A DNA stretch of 64,000 nt from Citrus sinensis. Its lineage: Eukaryota; Streptophyta; Magnoliopsida; Sapindales; Rutaceae. The first letter of the stretch is position 1; every line of letters starts with the position of its first letter. Shown here one piece after another: positions 12,615-22,700 of the stretch. Position numbers and translations under genes: made by a program. Location: positions 42,923,501 through 42,987,500 of the forward strand of contig NC_068558.1 of assembly GCF_022201045.2 (NCBI RefSeq), given 5' to 3'. A model generated the notes under the pieces. It saw nothing but the letters and a program-made list of their open reading frames with translations. It searched no databases and was not told where the DNA came from.

Positions 12615-12856
12615 TTTGTCAATGGGGTGGTGCCTCTCCTTTGTCTGCAATATAACATACCAAATGAGTCACTTGAACAAAGGTATCTCAAGCTTAACAC
12701 AATCCGCACTTGCGATGAAATCTTCCCGACCGAGGATGATGAATTCAACAGCTTATCTCAAACTCTTTAAGTCCAAACTTGAATCTGTACCAAAAGCTAT
12801 CTGCAAGGAATATAGAGAAGGCTGTTGCAGCCTAAGGTTCTAAGTCGAAGAAAAGG
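12615..12856 (+). pseudogene. Truncated copy of the small gene at 19335-19718
   Basis: The sequence from GGGGTGGTGCCTC to AAAAGGAGATGG matches the middle of the intact gene at 19335-19718. The promoter and 5' part, corresponding to about 18870-19395, are missing. The frame is broken by an internal TAA (CTTTAAGTCC where the intact copy has CTCAAGTCC), an in-del in the PRSLSRR region, and further stops. The 3' end is cut at the duplication junction, so the conserved C-terminus (RWPQGWC) is absent. It is a non-functional fragment. Confidence 0.85.
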
Positions 12857-13514
12857 AGATGGAAAAGTTGTTAATATTGAAGTAAACAATTTCATTTATT
12901 TTTCCCCATATAAGGGAGAAAGAGAGCCAGATCCAGCCATCTCACAAGCTAAGTGGCGGCGACAGATAATTGCTTCCCTACCTAAGCCCTTCAACATGAT
13001 TCATTTCTTATTGCAGTCGACCAAACGTTGAGTCATTACAGTAGAGGAGCTAAGTCACAAGATAATTTCCAGCCATCTTCAAATTACTGATAGGAGTAAG
13101 TCTTACGGTAGCAACTTAGTCACTTAGATATAAATTTTTCCGGAAGGTTTAGACAAAGAAGCTCCGGAATTTTGTTTACAGGAGAGGTTGAAGACCAGAT
13201 GAATTCACTGCTGGAATTAGTTCCAGAATGGGCTTCTGAAAAGTTGTCATTCTGTGGCAATTTGCTTGTCCGGTGAGTTTTATAAACACTTTACACTTCA
13301 TCAAAGAATATGCATTCAATCACATGAATTTAATTATAGAACACTATTTATTTCAGATAGGGTGTTCTTATTATGTGTTATCTTTAGAAGAAAACTTCAG
13401 ATTTCTGGTAGATGATGATGTTTAGGGAATGAAATAAGGTGACCAAGATAAAGGTGTTTGTTCATACATTATTGTGCTCTCCTCCAGAGTAAAAGTGAGC
13501 AAATGATTGAGCAG

Positions 13515-13740
13515 ATCACCTCGACCAAGATGTTGTTTGGTGACCTCGAGCACATCACCTCGACCAGGATGTTATTGGTCACCTCGACTAGAGTAATATG
13601 TTGTGACCTCGAACATATCACCTCGAGCAGATCATCTCGACCAGGATGTTATTGGTCACCTCGACTAGAGTAATATGTGGTGATCTCTAGCACATGTCCT
13701 CGACCAGGATGTTATTGGTCACCTCGACCAGGAAGTTACC
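13515..13740. repeat. Imperfect tandem repeat in the solo LTR
   Basis: A unit of roughly 75-80 bp built around ACCTCGACCAGGATGTTATT, GGTCACCTCGACTAGAG and TAATATGT is repeated about three times. The minus-oriented sister LTR has only a short version of this region, so the array expanded in this copy or contracted in the other. Confidence 0.75.
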
Positions 13741-14092
13741 AGGAAGCACGATTCAATCAAAACAGTTTCTCCAAAATATTAGGGACCATATTCTTAGTGG
13801 GCTAAAAATTAGTAGTTTTCTTAATAATTCTAGGAGAGTGGATGAAAACGGCTATAGTTTCTTATAAAAACCTTAGGAAGAGAAAGGAAAAGGGGAGGGA
13901 TTCTTCTAGCTCTCTCTCTAAGCAACTGAACCTATTGGACCTTTTTCTCTCTCTACCACTGAGAAATTTCTCTTTCGCCTGTGATTTCTTTAAGATTGAT
14001 TATTTTGAATTCTTTTCCTTTAAATTTACTTAAAAGCTTTTTGTTTAAAGCAATCATAATTAAGCCACATGAATTGTGGTATGGGTTTTTCC

Positions 14093-14989
14093 TAGGGATG
14101 GCAATGGGGAGGGGAGGGGAGGAGACTAATCTCCCCATACACATCCCTGATATTTTGCATATGTCCCCGTCCCCTCCTTGTCCCCGTCAGAATTACTTGA
14201 GAGAATCCTCATCCCCTCCCCGAATAATAACAGGGGATCCCCGAGGGTCCCCGATCCCTGAATAACTAATAGTCTAATACATTATTTGTATTTTTGATTT
14301 TAAATTAATCATATTAAAATAAAAAATTCAGATAAAAATCAAGTTCAAAATATATCTTATATTAATATTGATCCATTACAAAGTCATATTCAAAATATAA
14401 ATTATTAAAATAATTATAAAACAATGAAAATAATATAAGTAAAGTAACTTATAAGTGCAAATATTAATAACTGTATAATATAATCACAATGTAAAATAAA
14501 CTCATACTGTTATTGGAAGCTCGTAACCAACTTTGACAGCACATTAAGGCCTCCAATGTGCTTGGATGAAGTTTGTTACGGTGTGGGCTTACAACTCTAC
14601 CACCGGTGCTAAAAACTAATTCAGAAGCAACTGTTGTAATTGGAATTGCCATAATATCTCTAGCAATTCGAGTTAATGTAGGATATCTATTAGCATTTAA
14701 TAAAATAAATATTTTGATATTTATTATTTTTAACAATATTTATAATTTTGTTATTTATTTATTAGTAATTTTTAAAATAAAAATAAAATTAAAAATTAAA
14801 ATGGGGAAATGGGTAGGGGATGGGGATTCCACCTCATCCCCGTCCTCTCCCTGAATAAAAAATTGGGTAAAAAATTTTTCCCGTCCCCTCCCCGAATAAA
14901 AAATTGGGTATAAAATTATCCCCGTACCCTCCCCGAATGGGGAAAATCCCCGAGAGTACCCGTCCCCGTGGAGATTTTTGTCATCCCTA
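14093..14989 (-). mobile_element. Non-autonomous hAT transposon with a transposase C-terminal remnant
   Basis: The element is 897 bp. The ends are TAGGGATGGCAA and TTGTCATCCCTA, terminal inverted repeats of plant Ac/Tam3-like hAT elements. It is flanked by a perfect 8-bp duplication GTTTTTCC (14085-14092 and 14990-14997), the hAT hallmark. The sister LTR at 11268-12166 shows the unoccupied site. Inside, the minus-strand frame 14736-14464 encodes a hAT C-terminal dimerisation segment (RIARDIMAIPITTVASE, FSTGGRVVSPHRNKLHPST, then ALMCCQSWL). The catalytic core is missing, so it depends on a transposase in trans. The subterminal regions are rich in short CCCCG/CGGGG-type repeats. Confidence 0.93.
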
Positions 14990-15621
14990 GTTTTTCCAAG
15001 TAAGACCCGAATCTCTGACTTGAGCGTCGGGGGGTTCTCACCGGAAAAACAACCGGCATACTCTGACTTGTTCCTGTGTACGTAAGAACTTCTGGAGAAG
15101 AAGCTTTTCGAGGAGAGATCTTGGTCGTGGTACAGAGGGTAACCAGAATCTCGCATCAACAGATGATATTATTTGTCTTTTGCAGCATCAATAAAATGAC
15201 ATGTCCAGACTCCATTCGAGTACGGCTTGAAGAAGCAAAATGAACAGAAGAATTCTAGGGGGTAATTAATTTAACTGAAAGAAGCATATTGAGGGACAGT
15301 GTCCAAGTTTCCTCGACATTGGGCTTTTTGTAAATATTAATAGTTTATTTTTTATGCAAGCTAATCTCCATAGCATAAAATAGTCAGGCAGTGAACTTGA
15401 GTATGTTAACTTGATAGTGAGATTGTAAAAACTTCGTTCTTCATGAGGATGATTGAGCAGTGCTTTTTATTCAGGAAGTTGTTGCTTTAAGGGGTTGACA
15501 ATATGAAAGCCTAGAGAGAATTGAAGACTTTGGTGCCTGGATCCACTTCGTTCTTCCCATTTGTTTAGTGTGCATTTTCGGATACAATCCCATAGACCAT
15601 TTAAATATGGCATAAGGTTTG

Positions 15622-17376
15622 TCAAGGGATATCTGTTTCTGATAAAGTTAAAGCATGGTCATCGGGTTTCGTCTGCTCGTCACATGCTGGAAAAGATTGC
15701 TTCTGGTTCTTGATGCAATGTTGATCTCCTTCTTTGCCCCATAACAGGGAGTACAGACCAATAATAACTATCAGTCCTCCAAGTATGCTGAATAGCCGAA
15801 GTAAGAATCAGAGATCACAAAAACCAGTTTGTTCATGCATTACTGAAAGTGTGAAAAGAACTCTAGAATTTACCATCCGGTGTGCAGTTTTTCACCAACA
15901 AGAAAGTATGCTGCAACTGCCACGATTACTGTTGTCAGGGGATTAAATATGGTCACAAAAACTGGTCCTCTCTGTTCAATGCACCATAGTTGAATAAAGA
16001 GGTTTAAACAAGAAGATACTGCTCCCTGTAGCAAATCGAAAAATTACGTAGAACCCAAGATACGCAGTAAATTTAATTAAATGAATAAATAAACTCTATC
16101 CAGTTCTTGATAATCTAACTTACAGAATATATGATGCACCACAGATCGATGCCAGATGTTGTAGACCAAGCAGCTGCTTTAGGCTGTACAATTATTGTGT
16201 AGACAGCAGATTGTGCTGCCCCGATACAGTTCATCCATGCTGAAATTGACAGTTTTGCTGGATACTTCTTCAACGTAAATGCCTACGGGGTTTACATGTT
16301 CCGTGAAATTTCTGAATATCCAGGTTTTCAGGTATTTATGGGTTGCTTTTACTTCATTTATGTTACTTCTGAAATCACTGCTATTCTAAATACAATTTTG
16401 AACGGTATACCATTCGAAAGAAAAAAATCTAAAGCTTGTTGAAGGGTTTGATACCTGCATAATGTAAAAGCTAGACCATAATATGCAACTCGCAACAGTC
16501 AGAATTGAACCTTTCAACCAGTTCTCATGAACAGAGTTAGTTCCAAGGTGGATTGGTGCACCCTTCAAGCTTGGCACTGCAGGTCCTTTGTAAAAAGCTA
16601 TAACCATAACCCCAACTAAGGATGCTAATGTTCCAAGAATTTTAGCTATCCCACGAGGACTTCGAACATCAACAATCTCTAGCCTACAAGAATTTTGTTT
16701 ACAATGCTGTAGAATAATCTTCCACCACATGTTGGACTTCAAAGTTCGTACCTGAATACGACTGCAATTATGAAAGTCATGCACGGGATAGTATTAACAA
16801 CTGCTGTCATGAAGGTTGGATGGACATACTTCATGCTAGCAAAATACAGGTTGAGGGCTAAGCTAACCCTGTTTACATCAAGAAAGAAATAATGCAACCC
16901 TTCAGTTTGTGGCAGCACTGATTACTTTTGCAATAAAATGAAGAATGGAACTTGGCAGCCCTACCCTAGAAGAGAAAGCAAAAAGATCTCCAGAAACACT
17001 GCTAATGTCAGCTTTGGCCTTATTTTTCTGCATGCCAAAAGAAGAAGAGAATAATAATAATAGAACCAAACATTTAGAAACAATATAACATTGTCTACAG
17101 GTTGGTGAGTATAATCAGGGCAACAACAACTGAATATTGATGTCGAGTGTGCGTGAAAATGTGTATAATTCACCTTTCAAGGAAATAGGCAAATGGAAAC
17201 ATCATTAAGCTTCCTGCAGCATGCCGATAAGTGACATAGATGTGAGGATTCAAGCCTTGGTTGAAGGAATCTTCTGTCAAGAAATAAACCGATGCAACAC
17301 ATATCTGAAGCAAAATCATGAGAATGTGTGGCTTAAATCTATTGATCACCTTGAAAGCACTCAACTCAAAAGCCAT
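15622..17376 (-). CDS. WAT1-related protein (EamA/nodulin MtN21-type transporter), intact copy
   Basis: Members of this drug/metabolite-transporter family are ten-helix membrane proteins. WAT1 itself exports auxin from the vacuole; substrates of most relatives are unknown. Seven minus-strand exons join in frame: 17376-17174, 17027-16965, 16868-16752, 16683-16455, 16282-16124, 16025-15874 and 15787-15622, giving 362 residues, the usual family length. Recognisable family signatures are KPHILMILLQICVASVYFLT (helix 1), ALNLYFASMKYVHPTF, LEIVDVRSPRGIAKILGT, GPVFVTIFNPLTTVIVAV and GLYSLLWGKEGDQ near the end. I chose the ATG at 17376 (MAFEL). An in-frame ATG at 17409 would add 11 residues. All splice sites are GT-AG. 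Substrate and location cannot be read from the sequence. Confidence 0.88.
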
Positions 17377-17606
17377 AGCTCTTCGGAGTGAGGTTGTATG
17401 TTGCTTCATTTATTTTGCCGCTTTGCCAGTTTATAAATGCAACCATCTTAATGGATGCTGATGAAAGATTTGTTCTGGTTATGCTTGCAATAAGTGAGTT
17501 TCCCATTCTTGATCAAATTCCAACTTGGTGACTAACAACTGACTTTGTGGAATTTTCAAAAAGTGGGTAATATTCTTGTTATGTTAGTGTGTGTATAATT
17601 ATTCTC

Positions 17607-17743
17607 AGGTGTAAACGCCTCCATTTTTTGTAATGTGGGTACACTTTTAAACCGTGCAATTTAATAGAGTTAAAAATTAACTCTGTTAAATCCCACGATT
17701 TAAAAGCGTGTGCACATGACAAAAAATGTGGGCGTCTACACTT
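17607..17743. repeat. 137-bp near-perfect foldback element (MITE-like)
   Basis: AGGTGTAAACGCCTCC at the left pairs with GGCGTCTACACTT at the right. The two arms of about 65 bp match almost throughout, separated by a loop of about 5 bases (AAAAT between GAGTTA and TAACTC). The other duplication unit lacks it. No clear target duplication is visible, so the superfamily is unassigned. It lies upstream of the transporter start. Confidence 0.75.
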
Positions 17744-17744
17744 A

Positions 17745-19290
17745 TGTATGTATGTATGCATGACACACTTGCTAAATGGTCATAAAATTAACCAGAGCAA
17801 AACATACGAACTTTTCACTACAGCTACTTTGGTTGCCATGATGAAACTTGTGAATAATAGTTTTAATATCTTGAGCCATACTTTAGTTACATTTTGAAGT
17901 TTTGAAGATTTTACTTTTCTATCATCTAGAGAATCTGAAATAGACTTGATATATGCTGGAAGAACATTTATAGATTGCAAGTATGAGGAATGCAACTGAG
18001 CATGAACTGCATGCATTTTTTATCCTTCTTTATGTCAGATTCCGAGCTGAGTGGACAGAATTTTGAAAATTAGCTGTTTCTCAGAGATACTGTACTATTA
18101 GAATAATCAGAGAGAGCCAAAATTACACTTCTGTTAAATGGACACTGAATTTTTTTCTTAACCATGATTGTATTTCACAGGCTACAATAACATCTGCCTC
18201 AATTACAAATAGATTTTAACTGTATGTATAATTTGCAAAATTCAGATTAAGAAATCTCTTATGACAATTCCGTTAAAAAGTTGGCTGGTCTTTTTAACAG
18301 TTCTTACAAGAATCACTATTCCCCTTGGGTCGATTCTGCCGAGAACCGCATCAGTATTTATTGTCTTTTAACATATTTTTAATTAGTGCAGAGAGAACTG
18401 ATACTGCTGTAAGCCTGTAATTGGAATCAGAAATGTTCTTCTTGTTGGTTGTTTATTTTCTTCCCCACCATCCTTCTGTGTCAGTATCATTAAGTCAACA
18501 CCATACTGGTGTTCTGAATGTTATGCTTCCTCTTTTGGTGAGTGAATAAATTCTTGCTTGTTGGTCCTTAACTACTGTGATTTGTGCGTGTCTCTATCTA
18601 TAAATGTTCATGAGCCTTGTATATTTGGGCATTTGGCCGTTCTTGGGTTCCAATCTAGGACATTAAATATGAGATAATTAATGCTTATTATCGAATTGGT
18701 ATTTTCAAACAACTCATTTGTAAAATCCATGTAATAAGAATCTAATTTTCATGATGAAAAAGTGAATATGATCTGCGAAGTATAATCCTTATCTGACAAA
18801 TCAGATTATAAAACCGACAAGAAAAATCACTGTGTAAACAATTTGTTTCTTCCATGTGATCAATGTCAATGGCGTGTCTACAAATTGGATATTTCTATCA
18901 TCCCAAGTTCTTTGAAATTGCCGTCTTCTTTTGTCTGGATCAAGTCTCTAGATTACAGAGAGTTCTCCTAACAGTCACCAAAGAAAAGGCATTACCTTGT
19001 CACTGATACGGTACGGCTGCTAAAAAACAGGATTGTATCCTATTCCTGCTAATTAATGCGGCTGGCTAGCCTATATATTATTCCCTTTAATTGAAGGCTC
19101 TTTTAAATAATTTTTGTTGTCACAATCTATCAGCCGTCTCGGATGTTAACAAGATGCCACTGCATGTCATGTAGCCAATTTCTAATTAAAATTCCTGTAA
19201 CTTTGTACCAGAATCCAATGAGGGCTCGGGAGTTGGGAAACTTCTGCATATAAGGAGATACTACATATGTAAGAAGTAACAAAGATACCA
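17745..19290. other. Spacer between the transporter and the small gene (duplicated)
   Basis: From about 18060 to 18780 this matches unit 1 (10700-11260 and 12170-12240), with the solo LTR absent. AT-rich; no coding signal. It should contain the promoters of both flanking divergent genes. A possible TATA-like stretch (CCTATATATTATTCCC) lies at about 19070, some 260 bases ahead of the small gene's ATG. Confidence 0.5.
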
Positions 19291-19334
19291 ATGTGAAAGA
19301 GCAGAAAGAGAGGAGGGATCAAGAAAGAAAAGGA

Positions 19335-19718
19335 ATGATGCAAAGGGAGTTGGTGCAATTTAGAACGCCTCAACATTCATCTTCGGGCACCAACCACTGG
19401 GGTGGTGCCTCCCCCTTGTTAGCAAGAAACATACCAAAGGAGTCACTTGAACAAAGGTATCTTAGGCTTAACACAATCCGCACTCGCGATGAAATCTTCC
19501 CAGCCGAGGATGATGAATTCAACAACTTATCTCAAACTCTCAAGTCCAAACTTGAATCTGCACCAAAGCCAAGGAGCCTCAGCAGGAGACTCTTATCAAT
19601 GCTAATATTCCCAAGGAATAAGGAGAAGGCTGTTGCAACCTTAGGTTCAAATTCGAAGAAAAAGAGATGGTTCCCTAGATGGGATCCCCACAACAGGTGG
19701 CCTCAAGGTTGGTGTTAA
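19335..19718 (+). CDS. Small conserved plant protein of unknown function
   Basis: An intronless frame of 127 residues from MMQRELVQF (141 if the ATG at 19293 is used). It is hydrophilic and basic. It contains GGASPLLARNIPKESLEQRY, LRLNTIRTRDEIFPAEDDEF and LSRRLLSMLIFPRN, and ends with an aromatic Trp/Arg-rich tail, KKRWFPRWDPHNRWPQGWC. I believe I have seen the tail and the SLEQRYLRLNTIR block in other plant proteins, but I do not know a function and assign none. No signal peptide or membrane segment is evident. The fragment at 12615-12856 shares the middle of this gene, and its broken frame against this clean one supports selection on the present copy. Confidence 0.72.
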   Translation: MMQRELVQFRTPQHSSSGTNHWGGASPLLARNIPKESLEQRYLRLNTIRTRDEIFPAEDDEFNNLSQTLKSKLESAPKPRSLSRRLLSMLIFPRNKEKAVATLGSNSKKKRWFPRWDPHNRWPQGWC

Positions 19719-19799
19719 TTCAGTTTTTTTGTTGCAGGTCATGTATATTGTAAGAGCTGGGCTGGCAATGATTCGGTGGTGGCCTGCAGCTAGACTACC

Positions 19800-22700
19800 G
19801 AAGGTATACTCTTGTTGTTATAATGTCTTTCCATTACAGGGAGTCGATTGTTGTACTTAATTTTAAACATTGATTGATTGATACATCTAGTGATACATCA
19901 ATTCGGAACTTATCAATTTTTTTCTCTTTTTCTGAACGAGTCTGTTGACTATGATTATGTCTTCTTCTCATTAGTCGAGATTTGTTTCTGATGTTAAGTT
20001 TTAATTATTTGCTCCATACAATAACTAGTCACCAATTTTAATCCGGAATTTGATAATAATAGAATACTAATAATAAATTGGATAATTCAAAACATTAGAA
20101 CAATTATTCCCAAATAAGCAAATCAATAAGATATGCCCCAATGTATTGCGTACAACGTTAGGGCGGGAAAAAACAAAAACGGATATTCCCTAACATCAAT
20201 ATTTTGCATGTTTTGCATAGCTAGAAATTTCTTATAAAATAAATAAATAAATAAATAATAATGATAGCAATAAAAGGAAATCGAGAAATATAAGACTTGA
20301 GTCCGAATGGACTTAACGTTTTAGGACTTACTTGTTTTCATATGGTATTTCTTGCGCCTAGAATAAAATGGACTCGGTGCTTTAAGTATCGAACACCTGA
20401 GCCCATAACTTCTTTTTCAGAATTCTTTCATAATCTACTTTTTCTAATAAAAACAATTATATCTATTTATAGTCCAATGACAACTCCCCACTCTACTTAT
20501 GCGGGGAATTGGAATCTTAAACCTCTTATAAAACCTTAATAAATTTGACTATAGTTAAGCTAGTTTGCACTCATTTATAAATAAATAAATAAAAGAATCC
20601 CAACTATTTTCTCTTCTACCGTAGAGAGGTGTTACTGTGTTAGTAAACTATGCAGTTGAGATGAGGAAGCTGAGTTTGTGGCTTTTGGGTCTAATTGGAG
20701 AAGAGTCAAGACTTTACTTGGGATACATTGGGAAAGAATGAAAGATTTGAGCCAAGATCAGTTCAAGCAATCAATTATTGCTCTATGTTTCATTCTTAGT
20801 CCGGTTTATTTTTCGCTGTTTCATATTCTAATGGAATGGTGTTTTTCCATTACAGGGTTGTTTGCATCTCAAGATGTAGGGATTGGGGATTATTTAACTA
20901 AACTAAAGTTTCATATTCTAATGGAATGGTGTTTTTCCATTAGGATACGTTTCGAAGATCAGATTGAACTAGATTAACTCTTAGGATTAGATCATATTAT
21001 ATTAGATTATATAGTGCTATCTTTTGTTTGGTATAGTGTCAAACATGACGATTTCAAATTTAATTTAACGAAGCTAAAATAATTATTTTAATAGTATATT
21101 ATTTTTTAAATCATATTTCTATTTGTTAAATTTAATATTAAAATTTCAATATTATTGTAATTAAATAATTGAACAATTATTGAATTAAAATATTAATTCA
21201 ATATTAAATTTTAAAAAGTTAAAAATAAATTATTAAAAAAACTTTCGATATTAGTAACAAATTTAAACTATAAGATATCTACTTCTATCTAAATTCGTAT
21301 AGAGTCACCACTTTGGCCAACACTTTACTTTTTACGGACCGACCCGGTGCGAGCGAAAATTATTATGGGTTGTGGTACGGGCTTAAAAGTGTCTCCCACG
21401 GTTGGGGCCCACTCAGGACCACCTTGTGGTTCAGACAAAAAAATAAATAAATCCATGTGATAATGGGGATTAATAGTCCTATGAATGTTGGAATAAAATT
21501 TGAATTAATTTATCAATCCTGACAGTCAAAAATGACTTTGGATTGGATTAATTTTTTTATCTTTCAAATTAATCTAATCCCACTTTTATCCAATGTCCAA
21601 ACATAAACTTAGAGGGTTGTTTAGATCTCAAGATGAAAGGATTGGGGATTATTTGACTAAAGTTAATCAGTGATATATTTGCTACATTTGATTGGAAACA
21701 TGTAAGTCTTTTTCTTCTCTCTCTCTCTCTCTCTCCTTCTCAATGATTTGACTAAAAATGAACCGAATCTATTTTAAAATATTTAAAAGAAAATCAACCT
21801 CTCAATAATTCAGAAGGTAGAAACATGGATAGCAAGGGTAATGGTTTATGATTATCCCATTGAATGGTTATCTGAAGACCAGTAATACTTGAGCTGTGAA
21901 GTGTGAACACTGATGCTTTATACCACTAACGAACTAGATGTGAAATATGAAGTGTGAACTCACATATTCTGTGACAAGTGCACATAAATTAGCTTACAGC
22001 ACCTAGGCGGCTAGGCCTTCTTTAGGGCATAATTTTTATTTCCCCTTTCTGCGCAAAGGTGCCATGAACAACCCAGCTATCTCTTTATATAACTGAAAAA
22101 TTTGGACTTCAGATTTTCCAACTTTTATTTTTGGGCGGCGGGGGGGAATCCAGATTGATCGCCAGTCCCTCAAAACTAGGTGCTGCAAACTGTAGAGGTT
22201 ACTTGAGGGCATCAAAAACTTGTGTAGTCTGGCGATATTTTCCCAGTAATCATCAATAGATACGTTTCCTTTGTTGATCAATGGAGTTTGAAAAGGTCAA
22301 GAAGGATTATATATATACATAGAAGAAGTTGTAATGTTCTTTGTTCACGTCTGCTAACTATAAGTGGTCTGTTGAATGACAAATGCCACTAAGAAATTAA
22401 AACCTTATCTTCCAAGTGTTACAGTATTATCTGGATTAAGCACCTAATCTTACCAGAATGAATTGTGGTTAGAAAGCACTTTGTATCTTCCTTGGTTGGA
22501 TGGTGAGTAGGATTAGGAATCACTTTTCAGCAGCAATGTTATTCCTTGAAGCACATCACCATTTCACCTCATCATCTTTGATGTAACCTCAATGACAGTA
22601 GTTTTATTTCAGCTCACATCACAACACTGATGTGGTCAAGCACGTAACTCCGTTGAAGTTTTTAACTGATCAACCTTTTGATTGATAGTTACATTTTGGG

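Larger units (their letters stand above)
13419..15161 (+). mobile_element. Solo LTR, subfamily B, plus orientation, carrying a nested hAT element
   Basis: It starts TGTTTAGGGAATG and ends CGCATCAACA, with a perfect 5-bp target duplication GATGA (13414-13418 and 15162-15166). The authentic CDT1 intron at about 8190 is the empty site (TGATTGATGATGACATTA). Without the nested hAT and its 8-bp duplication the LTR is about 838 bp. Its last roughly 170 bp resemble the LTRs at 34349 and 37248 (CTGACTTGAGCGTCGG, GAGAAGAAGCTTT, GAATCTCGCATCAACA), so all four belong to one superfamily. No protein-coding interior remains. Confidence 0.92.
12912..15243 (+). pseudogene. CDT1 tail fragment (copies of exons 5-7), interrupted by a solo LTR
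   Basis: Copies of CDT1 exons 5 (about 12912-13094), 6 (about 13182-13273) and 7 (about 15186-15243) keep their spacing and introns apart from the LTR inserted at 13419. It cannot encode a CDT1 C-terminus as such. The exon 5 acceptor CTAG has become CCAT. About 15 bases encoding part of KERKFMEER are deleted. Codon CGT TCG has become CGT TGA, a stop in the winged-helix region. Exons 1-4 and the promoter are absent. The last exon is still almost intact (INKMTCPDSIR) and ends in TGA at 15241-15243. Confidence 0.88.
7616..19700 (+). repeat. Tandem segmental duplication: CDT1 tail - EamA transporter - small gene, two units
   Basis: Unit 1 runs from CDT1 intron 4 (about 7616) to about 12858. Unit 2 runs from about 12860 to about 19700. 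Each holds, in order, CDT1 exons 5-7 (+), a WAT1-type transporter (-) and a small gene (+). Similarity continues through introns and spacers, so this is a DNA-level duplication, not retroposition. The junction at about 12855-12885 joins the small gene, cut after its AAAAGGAGATGG, to CDT1 intron 4 sequence (GAAGTAACCAATTTC in the original). That is the outcome expected from unequal or illegitimate recombination. Unit-specific differences are a solo LTR in each, a transporter deletion in unit 1, and a small inverted repeat in unit 2. Confidence 0.9.

Noticed and set aside
11268..15161. The LTRs at 11268 and 13419 as two ends of one retrotransposon
   Set aside because: They are in opposite orientation and each has its own 5-bp target duplication and empty site in the other unit.
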